A DNA stretch of 64,000 bases from NCBI RefSeq assembly GCF_002995495.1, contig NZ_PVZV01000001.1, positions 558,001 through 622,000 on the forward strand, given 5' to 3'. This stretch comes from Actinocorallia populi (GTDB lineage Bacteria > Actinomycetota > Actinomycetes > Streptosporangiales > Streptosporangiaceae). The translations under genes were made by a program, and so were the position numbers. Below are positions 32,664 through 41,183 of this stretch, in pieces. Each line of letters starts with the position of its first letter. The first letter of the stretch is position 1. The notes beneath the pieces were generated by a model. The model saw only the letters and a list, made by a program, of their open reading frames with translations. It made no database searches and was not told the origin of the DNA.

Positions 32664-34465
32664 CCGCCCCGCTGCACGAGCCCGGCCTTCACGAAGAGGC
32701 CGTCGCCAAGACCTACCCGGGCGGTAAAGGCCACGGCTGGCTCAGCCTGCGGGAGGAACGCACCCAGATCTCCGATGGGGAAGTCCAGCGGGCTGTTGAC
32801 TTCGTCGCCGCCAGCGGCCTGCTGGAGACCTTCGAACCGCTCCTGGCCCGCAAGACCGGACGGCCCCGCACCTGCACCGTCGAAGGACTCCTGGTCGGCC
32901 TCCAGCTGGCCTGCCGCCAGAGCGGCGGCGGCCACCTGCACCTCAACCACGTCACCGACATCCTCTACTGGCGGATCGGCGAGCAGTGGCGACGCCGGTT
33001 CAAACTCCGCGACAAACCCGATGACCTCGATGGATTCGAAGCCGCCTACTCCGTGGTCCGCAGGATCTTCCACGACCTGCTGCGGCACCTGGACCCCTCA
33101 CCCCTGCCCAAGAATAGGCGCCTGCTCAAAACCGACGCCGCCCGCATCGAGAAGAACGCCGACCACAAGGCCCTGAACGCCCGAGATGAACTGCTGACCT
33201 TCGCCTGCAACCAGGTCCTGGAAGCCTCACTGCAGCCCGTCCGCCCGCTGCTGGAGGCCGCGGACGGCTCCCTGGGCCTGGACGCCACCGTCATCACCAC
33301 CCCCTCCCGAGGCATCCGCAGCAAAGGCCCCTACCTGTCGACCGACCCCGACACCGACTGATACGTCCGCCACGGCGACCACGCCGACCCCGACCACCCC
33401 AACCCCGCAACCCCTCTCCCGGAAGAGAACAGCACCCGCTCCCGCAAACCCAAGTACCTGTACGGCTACGACGCGGCCCTCGCCGTCACCCACGCCATCA
33501 CGCCCTCCGCAACACCACCACCCGGCGCGCCCCCGCTCCCCGCCCTGGTCCTGGGGATGAAGCTCGCACGGCCAGGCCACAGCCCCGGCGCCAACGGGAC
33601 CGCCGTCCTTGCCGACATCGTCCGCCGCGGATACCCCACCGGCTACGTGGCCGCCGACAACGCCTACAACAACTCCCTTCCCGAGCATTACCAGCTCCCG
33701 CTGCGCAGCCTGGGATTCAGCCCTGTCTACAACTACTCCGTAAAACAATTCGGCGTCCAGAGCCAGGTCTACGGAGCACTCCAGGTCGAAGGGTCCTGGT
33801 ACTGCCCGCACACGCCCCCTCAGCTGATCTCCGCGACCCAAGACCTGTACCGCCGCAAGAACGACCCCGCGAAGATCGACCAGGTCACCTGGCGCGCCCG
33901 CGCCGACGCCCGCACCCCCTACCAGCTCGCGCCCAAAGGCCGCGCCAAACCCTCAGACGGCCACCAGCGCTACATGTGCCCGGCCACCGCAGGCCGCCTC
34001 CAATGCCCCCTCAAACCCACCAGCATGGGCAAAAACCCCCGGCTGCCCCTCGTCGCCATACCTCCCAGCCCCGTCAAACCGCCCCTGATCTGCAAACAGA
34101 CCGCCATCACTGTGGCCCCCAAACACGGCGCCAAGCAGTGGCAACCCCTCACCTACGGCAGCCCCGAATGGCAACACGCCTACGCCACCTTGCGCAACGC
34201 CACCGAAGGCATGAACGGCTACGCCAAAGACGACGCCAGAGAAGCCATCGAACGCGCCCAAGGACGCCGCGTCCGCGGCATCGCAGCCCAAAGCCTCCTG
34301 CTGGCCTTCCAGCTCGCACACGCCAACACCAGAAAGATCACCATGTGGGCCGACAGCCTCCCCGGCCCCACCGGCAAACCACGCCGCCGCACACCCCGCC
34401 GACGAACCCGCAACCTCAGTGAGTGGACACCCAAGGGCTACATCGAAACCAGCCCCGCCACCTGA
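32660..34465 (+). pseudogene. DDE-transposase-like protein, interrupted by one in-frame TGA
   Basis: One frame of 602 codons with a single stop at codon 234 (TGA, 33359-33361). The first part (233 aa) has TCTVEGLLVGLQLACRQSGG, WRIGEQWRRRFKLRDKPDDL and the first putative Asp in GSLGLDATVI. After the TGA the frame continues with a second Asp in GYVAADNAYNN and a putative Glu in LRNATEGMNGYAKD, consistent with a D-D-E RNase H-like nuclease. The residue at the TGA would naturally be Trp (TGG) in a DxDWYVR context, so a point nonsense mutation is likely. It starts inside the stop of recombinase-like gene B. The N-terminal ATG reading is intact, so a truncated product may be made. Confidence 0.65.
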
Positions 34466-34588
34466 CCACAACACCCTCGACCGCCCGGACGCCCACGACG
34501 GCCTCCGGGCTTCAGCACGTCCGCAATCGAGTCACAACCAGGACATACCCGACAAGGCCCGCCCCTGGGTCAGGCTCCACCGGGAAAA

Positions 34589-34705
34589 CCGGTCACCGGA
34601 CGCGGCCACGAAAGACCATGTAAATGACGAACGGCCCCGACGCTTTCGCATCGAGGCCGTTCCGCCACGCGGTGGGCCCGACTTTCGTCGGGGCCCCAGG
34701 GTGGG
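34589..34705. repeat. right imperfect direct repeat of the island (possible attR)
   Basis: Matches 21410-21528. It contains a diverged first hairpin (GAACGGCC...GGCCGTTC, with changes relative to the left copy that keep pairing at two positions) and a second hairpin GGGCCCGAC-tttc-GTCGGGGCCC that would act as the terminator of the tRNA gene on the minus strand. The last four bases belong to the tRNA 3' end. The remaining 34466-34588 shows no gene. Confidence 0.7.
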
Positions 34706-34784
34706 CGAGGAGGGATTTGAACCCTCACACCCTTTCGGGCACACGGACCTGAACCGTGCGCGTCTGCCGTTCCGCCACTCGCCC
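34702..34784 (-). tRNA. tRNA-Leu (anticodon CAG)
   Basis: The minus strand gives a 7-bp acceptor stem GGGCGAG/CTCGCCC with discriminator A, an anticodon loop TTCAGGT closed by CACGG/CCGTG (anticodon CAG), a long variable arm (GCCCGAAAGGGTG), and a T-arm GAGGGTTCAAATCCCTC. Length 83 nt fits class II tRNA-Leu. CCA is not encoded in full. It is the likely integration target of the island to its left. Confidence 0.95.
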
Positions 34785-34913
34785 TTGCGATTGGCCGCTT
34801 TCGGCGGCGCTTGAAAAGATTAGCACGTCCCGGCGGGTGGTTTGCGAACGGCGGCGGGTCTTGAACCTTCCCCCGGATACGATCGTCTGACTAGCAGGGA
34901 GAGGAGGTGCCCG

Positions 34914-35654
34914 GTGGGCGTCCTACAGCGCTTCGAACGCCGGCTTGAGGGCATGGTCGAGGGTGCCTTCGCGCGGGCGTTCAAGTCCGAGCTGCAGCCG
35001 GTCGAGGTGGCCAGCGCGGTTCAGCGGGAGATGGACGAGCGCGCCGCGATCGTGGCGCAGGGCCGGACCCTGGTACCGAACGACTTCGTGGTGGAGATCT
35101 CGCAGCCGGACGGCCAGCGGCTGGAGGTGTACGCCGACAGCCTCAGCCAGGAGCTGGCCAACCTGGCCCGGGAGTACGCCAAGGAGCAGGGCTTCTCGTT
35201 CGTGGGCCCGGTGCGGGTGCGGTTCGAGCCCGCGGGCGACCTGAGCACCGGCATGTTCCGCATACGCTCGGGCGTCGTGCGTGGCTCGACCATCGAGAAC
35301 AACGAGATCCGCCGCCCCGCGTCCGACCACCCGCAGGGCAGGGGCAGCGCCTTCCCCGGCCGGCCGCGGCTCGACGTCACCACGGGCGACGGAGCCCACC
35401 AGTCCTATGACATCACCACACCGGTGACGCTCCTGGGCCGGGGGACCGACTGCGATCTGCGGTTGGTGGATCCCGGAGTATCACGCCATCACGCAGAGAT
35501 CCGTGTAGAAGGTCCCGAAATCGTGCTCGTGGATCTAGGGTCTACCAACGGCAGTTTCGTGAACGGTCAGCCGATTCGACGAGTTTCCCTCATCGACGGC
35601 ACCCGGATCACGATCGGCCGGACCAACCTCGTGTTCCGCCGCGACCGGGAGTAA
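34914..35654 (+). CDS. fhaA: FhaA, FHA-domain protein with DUF3662
   Basis: 246 aa from GTG 34914 (GGAGG seven bases upstream). The N-terminal DUF3662 domain (about 1-120; VGVLQRFERRLEGMVEGAFA, ELQPVEVASAVQREMD) is followed by an FHA domain (about 150-243) with LGRGTDCDLRL, GVSRHHAEI and DLGSTNGSFVNG, the phospho-Thr-binding motifs. In mycobacteria FhaA binds phosphorylated MviN and other PknB targets in peptidoglycan synthesis. It is first in the operon with fhaB, pstP, rodA, pbpA and pknB. The canonical DUF3662 linker is short here. Confidence 0.95.
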   Translation: MGVLQRFERRLEGMVEGAFARAFKSELQPVEVASAVQREMDERAAIVAQGRTLVPNDFVVEISQPDGQRLEVYADSLSQELANLAREYAKEQGFSFVGPVRVRFEPAGDLSTGMFRIRSGVVRGSTIENNEIRRPASDHPQGRGSAFPGRPRLDVTTGDGAHQSYDITTPVTLLGRGTDCDLRLVDPGVSRHHAEIRVEGPEIVLVDLGSTNGSFVNGQPIRRVSLIDGTRITIGRTNLVFRRDRE

Positions 35655-35663
35655 CACCCCTCG

Positions 35664-36209
35664 ATGATCACCTTGACGCTCATCAAGATCGCGTTCCTCG
35701 TGGTGCTGTGGCTCTTCGTCATCGCCGCGGTGGGCGTGATCCGAGCCGATCTGTTCGGCTCCCGGGCCGCCGAGCGGGCCGCCGACCGACCCCCCAGACA
35801 GCCCCGGCAGACGGCCCAGGAACGGGCACGGCAACAGCGTCAGCCGGAGGCTCCCCCCCAGCAGCGGCAGCAGCCGCAACAGCAGCAGCCCCCGCAACAG
35901 CAGTCACACGAGCCCTCCGCTCTGGTCGTCACCGAGGGTCCGCTGACCGGTACCCGGATCGATCTGGCCTCCTCCGGGCCGATCACCATCGGCCGCGCCC
36001 CCGACTCCACCCTGGTGGTCTCCGACGACTACGCCTCAAGCCGGCACGCCAGGATCTTCCGGCAGGACGCCGGCTGGATCCTGGAGGACCTGAACTCGAC
36101 GAACGGCACCTATCTGGGCCGTTCGAAGGTGGTCCCGGCCCGGCCCGTCCAACTCCCTGTCGGCGTCCCGGTGCGTATCGGCAAGACCGTAATCGAGTTG
36201 CGCAAATGA
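35664..36209 (+). CDS. fhaB: FhaB/FipA, membrane-anchored FHA-domain protein
   Basis: 181 aa. One N-terminal membrane helix (LIKIAFLVVLWLFVIAAVGV) is followed by a Gln/Pro-rich linker (about 45-85) and an FHA domain (about 95-180) with TIGRAPDSTLV, ASSRHARIF and DLNSTNGTYLG. In mycobacteria FhaB/FipA links PknB-dependent phosphorylation to FtsZ and FtsQ under stress. It starts nine bases after fhaA ends, and its stop overlaps pstP (ATGA). Confidence 0.95.
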   Translation: MITLTLIKIAFLVVLWLFVIAAVGVIRADLFGSRAAERAADRPPRQPRQTAQERARQQRQPEAPPQQRQQPQQQQPPQQQSHEPSALVVTEGPLTGTRIDLASSGPITIGRAPDSTLVVSDDYASSRHARIFRQDAGWILEDLNSTNGTYLGRSKVVPARPVQLPVGVPVRIGKTVIELRK

Positions 36210-37873
36210 ACACTCCACGTATCGGCATCCGCTACGCCGCCCGCTCCGACGTGGGCATGCTCCGCGAGGGCAACGAGGACTCCGGTTACGCCGGGTCCCG
36301 GCTGCTGGCCGTCGCCGACGGCATGGGCGGCCACGTCGGCGGCGAGATCGCCAGCGCCGCGGCGATCGAGACCCTGCGCCAGCTGGACACCGAGGTGCCC
36401 GCCGACCAGCTCCTGGTCGCGCTGGAGCACTCGGTCAAGGCCGCCAACGACCGGCTGCACCACATGGTGGAGGGCGACCCGTCCCTGCAGGGCATGGGCA
36501 CCACCCTGACCGCCATGCTCTGGTCGGGCAGCCAGGTCGCGCTCGCCCACATCGGCGACTCCCGCGCCTACCTGCTGCGCAACGGCGAGCTGTTCCAGAT
36601 CACCCACGACCACACCCTGGTGCAGTCGCTGGTCGACGAGGGCCGGATCAGCCTGGACGACGCCGCCACCCACCCGCAGCGCTCCCTGCTGCTGCGCGCC
36701 CTGGACGGCCGCAACGAGGTCGAGCCCGACCTCTCCCTGCGCGAGGCCCAGATCGGCGACCGCTACCTGCTGTGCTCCGACGGCCTGAGCGGCGTGGTCA
36801 GCGCCGAGACGATCCACCAGGTGCTCACCGCCCAGGAGACGCCCGACGCGGCCATCCGGCAGCTGATCGACCTGGCCAACCGCGGCGGGGGCCCCGACAA
36901 CATCACCTGCGTGGTCGCCGACGTGGTCGACCTCAACGCCGAGCCGCCCGTCCAGGACCGCCAGGTGCTGGCGGGAGCGGCGGCCAGCAAGGCGCAGGAG
37001 GCCGCGCAGGCCGCCCCGCCGCAGCAGCAGCGCCCCGCCGACACCCCGGCCCAGCGCGCCGCCGACCACCTGCGCGACACCCTGCCGCAACCGGCGCTCC
37101 AGCCGAGCGGCGACTACGTCCCGCCCCCGGCCCCGGCGCCCCACATGGCCGCGCCGCAGCCGTACCAGGCCGCCGGAGCCCCGCCCGCCGCCCCGCCTCC
37201 GCCGCCGCCCGTCGGCGCGCAGGGCGGGCCGCCCGGCGAGGCCCCCCCGCAGCCGGCCCCGCGCCGCCGCAAGCCCAAGCCCGCGCTGCTGCTCGGCGCG
37301 GTGGGCGTCGTCGGCCTGCTGGTGGTCGCCGCCGGGTACTTCGGCTACACCAGCCTGAACAGCGGCTACTACCTGGGCGCCGAAGGCCAGAAGGTCGTCG
37401 TCTTCGAGGGCACCAACAAGAGCCTGTTCGGCCTCCCACCCGCCTCCAAGGCCCCCAAGAAGGAGCAGCCGGCCCTCACCCTGGCCGACCTGCCGAACTC
37501 CGAACGCGACAAGATCCGCGACAGGTCCATCCACCACGACGACCTCCCCGCCATCAGGCGGGAGCTGGTCCGGCTGGAGGGCGCCTGCAAGATCAGCATC
37601 GCCGAGCGGCAGCCCGACACCGTGGTGATCGTCCGCGGGGAGGGCCAGCCCGGCTGCCCGGGCCTGGCCGCCCCGCTCGCCAAGGACCCCTCCTCCGGCG
37701 ACCAGCTCCCCCGGCCCGACCTGCAGACCCTGCCCCTGACCGCCCTCGAGGAGGCCAAGAGCAAGCAGTACCCGACGGTTCAGGACGCGGTCAAAGAGCT
37801 GACGGTCCTGGCGGAGCGCGCCGCGAGCTGCAAGACACCGCAGCCCAACCAGAGCAGCGACTGCCCCAAGTGA
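36206..37873 (+). CDS. pstP: PstP, PP2C-type Ser/Thr protein phosphatase
   Basis: 555 aa. The PP2C domain (about 5-240) has GNEDSGY, the metal-binding AVADGMGGHVGGE, ALAHIGDSRAYLLR, LLCSDGLSG and the terminal GGGPDNITCVV. A long Pro/Gln/Ala-rich linker (about 255-355), one membrane helix (ALLLGAVGVVGLLVVAAGYF) and an extracytoplasmic tail of about 170 residues with Cys follow. It dephosphorylates PknB and its substrates, counteracting the kinase encoded at the end of the operon. The ATG lies in the fhaB stop. Confidence 0.96.
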   Translation: MNTPRIGIRYAARSDVGMLREGNEDSGYAGSRLLAVADGMGGHVGGEIASAAAIETLRQLDTEVPADQLLVALEHSVKAANDRLHHMVEGDPSLQGMGTTLTAMLWSGSQVALAHIGDSRAYLLRNGELFQITHDHTLVQSLVDEGRISLDDAATHPQRSLLLRALDGRNEVEPDLSLREAQIGDRYLLCSDGLSGVVSAETIHQVLTAQETPDAAIRQLIDLANRGGGPDNITCVVADVVDLNAEPPVQDRQVLAGAAASKAQEAAQAAPPQQQRPADTPAQRAADHLRDTLPQPALQPSGDYVPPPAPAPHMAAPQPYQAAGAPPAAPPPPPPVGAQGGPPGEAPPQPAPRRRKPKPALLLGAVGVVGLLVVAAGYFGYTSLNSGYYLGAEGQKVVVFEGTNKSLFGLPPASKAPKKEQPALTLADLPNSERDKIRDRSIHHDDLPAIRRELVRLEGACKISIAERQPDTVVIVRGEGQPGCPGLAAPLAKDPSSGDQLPRPDLQTLPLTALEEAKSKQYPTVQDAVKELTVLAERAASCKTPQPNQSSDCPK

Positions 37874-37904
37874 CGACGCGCGTGAGGAAGGGACTCCAGC
37901 AGCC

Positions 37905-39449
37905 ATGACTGAGGTAGCCACGCCGACGGCCGCGCGGCCACGCCGGGCGGCGTCCCTCGGCCTGCTCGTCTTCGCGCTCGTCGTCACCATCGCGGGCTTC
38001 GCCCAGGTCGGCCTGGCCCGCGACGGCAGCCTGCCCACCAACATGTTCGGGTACGCGCTGGCGATCGTCGCGCTGGCCGGCGTCTCCTACTTCGTGATGC
38101 AGAAGTGGACGCCGTACGCCGACCCGCTCCTGCTGCCCCTGGCGGTCCTGCTCAACGGCCTCGGCCTGATGATGATCTACCGCATCGACCAGACCACGAC
38201 CACGGACTTCCCCGAGGAGAAGGCCAGGTTCGAGGCGGCCAACCCCGGTCAGGAGTACGTGCCGTTCGGCGTGGGCGCCGACATCATGGGCCAGCTGATG
38301 TGGACGGTCCTGTCCATCGGCCTGTTCATCGCCGCCCTGATCCTCGTCAAGGAGGTCAAGGCCTTCCAGCGGTACCACTACACGCTGGGCGCGGTCGGCC
38401 TCGTCCTGCTGATGCTGCCGATGGTCCCGGTGATCGGCACCGAGCTCAACGGCGCCCGGATCTGGATCAAGCTCGGCCCGTTCTCCATCCAGCCCGCCGA
38501 GTTCTGCAAGATGGCCTTCGTGGTGTTCTTCGCCGCCTACCTGGTGAAGAAAAGGGCGGCGCTGTCCCTGGTCAGCCGCAAGATCTGGCTGCTGGAGCTG
38601 CCGCGCTCGCGCGACCTCTACCCGATCCTGGGCTTTTGGATCCTCACCCTGATGGTCCTGGCCGTGGAGAACGACTTCGGCACCGCGCTGCTGTTCTTCG
38701 GCCTGTTCGTCAGCATGATCTACATCGCCACGGGCAAGGCGTCCTGGGTCTTCATCGGGCTGAGCCTGTTCATCGGCGGCGTGCTGATCATCTACATCGG
38801 CGCCCAGCTGATCGGCATCGACCACATCAACCAGCGCGTCGAGATCTGGCTGTCGCCCGAGAACTACTTCGGCGGCGGCTGCAAGCTGCCCGACGGCACC
38901 GTCGACAACATGATGGACGCCAAGCCCACCTGGGACGAGTGCATGGCGGCGGGCGGCAGCTACGCCGAGAGCGACCAGCTCATGGCCGGCCTGTACGCCA
39001 TGGGCGAGGGCGGCGTGCTGGGCACCGGGCTCGGCCAGGGCCAGCCCTACCGCACCCCGCTGGCGTTCAGCGACGAGATCTTCACCTCGCTCGCCGAGGA
39101 GCTGGGCCTGACCGGGATCATGGCCCTCCTGATGCTCTACGTCCTGCTGGTGGAGCGCGGCTTCAAGGTCGCCATCGCCACCAAGGACGAGTTCGCCAAG
39201 CTCTTCGCGGGCGGGGTGTCCTTCGTCTTCGCCCTCCAGATCTTCGTGATCACCGGCGGTGTCACCAAGCTGATCCCGTTCACCGGCCTGACCACGCCGT
39301 TCCTCTCCCAGGGCGGTTCGTCACTGCTGGCCAACTGGGTGCTGATCGCCCTTCTGATCCGGCTCAGCCACGAGGCGCGCAAGCCCGCCCCGGTGGCGAT
39401 CCAGGACGAGGGCATGACGCAGATCGTCAACGTGGGGAACCTGCGATGA
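37905..39449 (+). CDS. rodA: RodA/FtsW-family (SEDS) peptidoglycan glycosyltransferase
   Basis: 514 aa with about ten to twelve helices. SEDS motifs include GTELNGARIWIKLGPFSIQPAEFCK (in part), LAVENDFGTALLFFGLF, the large periplasmic loop with LGTGLGQGQPY, and PFTGLTTPFLSQGGSS near the end. It polymerises lipid II strands, pairing with the PBP encoded directly downstream (ATGA overlap). The loop after the seventh helix contains an unusual insertion with two Cys (GGGCKLPDG ... WDECMAAGGS) found in some actinobacterial homologues. Confidence 0.96.
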   Translation: MTEVATPTAARPRRAASLGLLVFALVVTIAGFAQVGLARDGSLPTNMFGYALAIVALAGVSYFVMQKWTPYADPLLLPLAVLLNGLGLMMIYRIDQTTTTDFPEEKARFEAANPGQEYVPFGVGADIMGQLMWTVLSIGLFIAALILVKEVKAFQRYHYTLGAVGLVLLMLPMVPVIGTELNGARIWIKLGPFSIQPAEFCKMAFVVFFAAYLVKKRAALSLVSRKIWLLELPRSRDLYPILGFWILTLMVLAVENDFGTALLFFGLFVSMIYIATGKASWVFIGLSLFIGGVLIIYIGAQLIGIDHINQRVEIWLSPENYFGGGCKLPDGTVDNMMDAKPTWDECMAAGGSYAESDQLMAGLYAMGEGGVLGTGLGQGQPYRTPLAFSDEIFTSLAEELGLTGIMALLMLYVLLVERGFKVAIATKDEFAKLFAGGVSFVFALQIFVITGGVTKLIPFTGLTTPFLSQGGSSLLANWVLIALLIRLSHEARKPAPVAIQDEGMTQIVNVGNLR

Positions 39450-40960
39450 ACAAGTCGATGAACGACCAGCTCAAGCGGGTGGCCCTGGTCGGGCTGGCAC
39501 TGATCGCCGTCCTGATGATCAACGCCAACTACATCCAGGCGTTCCAGGCCAAGGACCTGCAGACCCACGCGCTGAACAACCGGCAGCACCAGGGCATCTT
39601 CCTGCGGAACCGGGGCGACATCTACTCCGCGGACAAGGTGAAGCTCGCCTTCTCCGAACCGCTGAGCCCCGGCAACAAGAAGTCCAAGTACCAGCGCAAG
39701 TACATCAAGAACGCCGAGGTCTTCGTCCCCATCACCGGGTACTTCACCAGCAACCTGAGCAAGGCCGGGGTGGAGCTGTCCTTCGACTCCATCCTGGACG
39801 GCCAGGACGAGCGGCAGACCGCCACCTCCTGGATCAAGACCCTGGCCGGAGAGAAGCCGCTGGGCGGCAACGTCTACACCACGGTCGACGCCAAGGCCCA
39901 GCAGGTGGCCTACCAGCGGCTCACCTCCCAGGCCCTGACCCGGGGCGCGGCCGTCGTCATCGACGCGGAGACCGGCGCGGTCAAGGTCGCCGTGGGCTTC
40001 CCGTCCTTCGACCCGAACACCGTCGCCGACGTCCAGAAGCCGGACGCCGTCGCCGCCGCCCTGGACAAGCTGACCAAGGACCGGCAGCAGCCGATGGTCA
40101 ACAAGGCCTACGCCGAGCTCTTCCCGCCCGGCTCGTCCTTCAAGACCGTGGTGGCCGCCGCCTTCCTCAGCCAGAACGGCAACAGCATGGAGACCCCGGT
40201 CCCCGCTCCCATCAGTACGCCGACCGGCGGCAGCAAGCCGATCACCAACAGCCATGACGACGGCATCAACTGCGGCCTCGCGACAGCCCCGCTGATCAGG
40301 ACCTTCGCCCACTCCTGCAACACCACCTACGCCCTGCTCGGCGCCGAGGACCAGTACCTGGGCAACGAGGCGGTGCGTTCCCAGTCGGAGAAGTTCGGGT
40401 TCTACAAGCGGATCCCGATCGAGGACGACCTGTCCGCCCCGGCGTCGGAGTACCCGCACAACGTGCAGAACCGCGACGAGATCCTGCGCGGCTCGTTCGG
40501 TCAGGGCGAGACCAAGACCACCCCGCTGCAGATGGCGATGATCGGCGCGGCGATCGCCAACGGCGGCGAGATGATGAAGCCGTACCTGGTCGACAAGGCC
40601 GTCGCCCGGGTCGAGGGCGACGACGGCAAGCCCGAGGAGGCCGGCACCATCTACAAGGCCGACCCCTCCGCGATGGGCAAGCCGATCAGCAGCGACTCCG
40701 CCGGTCAGCTGCAGGAGATGATGCGCCGGGTGATCACCGACGGCACCGCCGGTGTTCTGCGGGGCCGCAACATCGCGGGCAAGACCGGTACCACCGAGCT
40801 CACCGCCACCCGAGGTGGCGCCTGGTTCGTCGGGTTCGCTCCGGCCGACAAGCCCAAGTACGGCTTCGCGGTCTTCGTCGAGGGCAGCACCGACCTCTAC
40901 GGCGCCAGCTCCGCGGGCCCGATCGCCGCGGACATCATCAACGCCCTGAACCAGAAGTGA
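39446..40960 (+). CDS. pbpA: PbpA, class B penicillin-binding protein
   Basis: 504 aa. Short cytoplasmic tail, one membrane helix (residues 11-28), dimerisation domain (about 40-150) and transpeptidase domain (about 160-500) with S230-S-F-K233 (PPGSSFKTV), the SCN motif in HSCNTTYALL and KTG in AGKTGTTEL. It crosslinks glycan strands made by RodA. It begins inside the rodA stop. PbpA is a known PknB substrate in mycobacteria. Confidence 0.96.
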   Translation: MNKSMNDQLKRVALVGLALIAVLMINANYIQAFQAKDLQTHALNNRQHQGIFLRNRGDIYSADKVKLAFSEPLSPGNKKSKYQRKYIKNAEVFVPITGYFTSNLSKAGVELSFDSILDGQDERQTATSWIKTLAGEKPLGGNVYTTVDAKAQQVAYQRLTSQALTRGAAVVIDAETGAVKVAVGFPSFDPNTVADVQKPDAVAAALDKLTKDRQQPMVNKAYAELFPPGSSFKTVVAAAFLSQNGNSMETPVPAPISTPTGGSKPITNSHDDGINCGLATAPLIRTFAHSCNTTYALLGAEDQYLGNEAVRSQSEKFGFYKRIPIEDDLSAPASEYPHNVQNRDEILRGSFGQGETKTTPLQMAMIGAAIANGGEMMKPYLVDKAVARVEGDDGKPEEAGTIYKADPSAMGKPISSDSAGQLQEMMRRVITDGTAGVLRGRNIAGKTGTTELTATRGGAWFVGFAPADKPKYGFAVFVEGSTDLYGASSAGPIAADIINALNQK

Positions 40961-40970
40961 CGGACACGCG

Positions 40971-41183
40971 ATGACGGTTACACCCGTGGAGACTCCGGTC
41001 ACACCCGAGCCGGGGGAACGAGCCCCCGCATCCCCCGCAGGACCGCGCTCTGAAGCCGCCGGGCCGTCGGTAACGATTACCACAACGACGCCTCATCACG
41101 AACCCAATCCCGAAAGCACTACCACTCGGGCGCTAGGTTCGGGTAACAAGGTTCGACTCGGATCAAAGGACTGCGAGACATGA
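40971..41183 (+). CDS. possible 70-aa Pro/Thr-rich small protein coupled to pknB
   Basis: The frame from ATG 40971 to a TGA that overlaps the pknB start codon (ATGA at 41180-41183). It encodes a low-complexity, Pro/Thr/Glu-rich peptide (VTPVETPVTPEPGERAPASP) with no recognised domain and a weak ribosome-binding site. The overlap type matches other junctions in this operon, but it could be chance. Doubtful as a real gene. Confidence 0.3.
   Translation: MTVTPVETPVTPEPGERAPASPAGPRSEAAGPSVTITTTTPHHEPNPESTTTRALGSGNKVRLGSKDCET

Noticed and set aside
33359-33361. A selenocysteine codon
   Set aside because: No selenocysteine insertion structure or sel genes were seen, and Trp fits the local context; a nonsense mutation is simpler.
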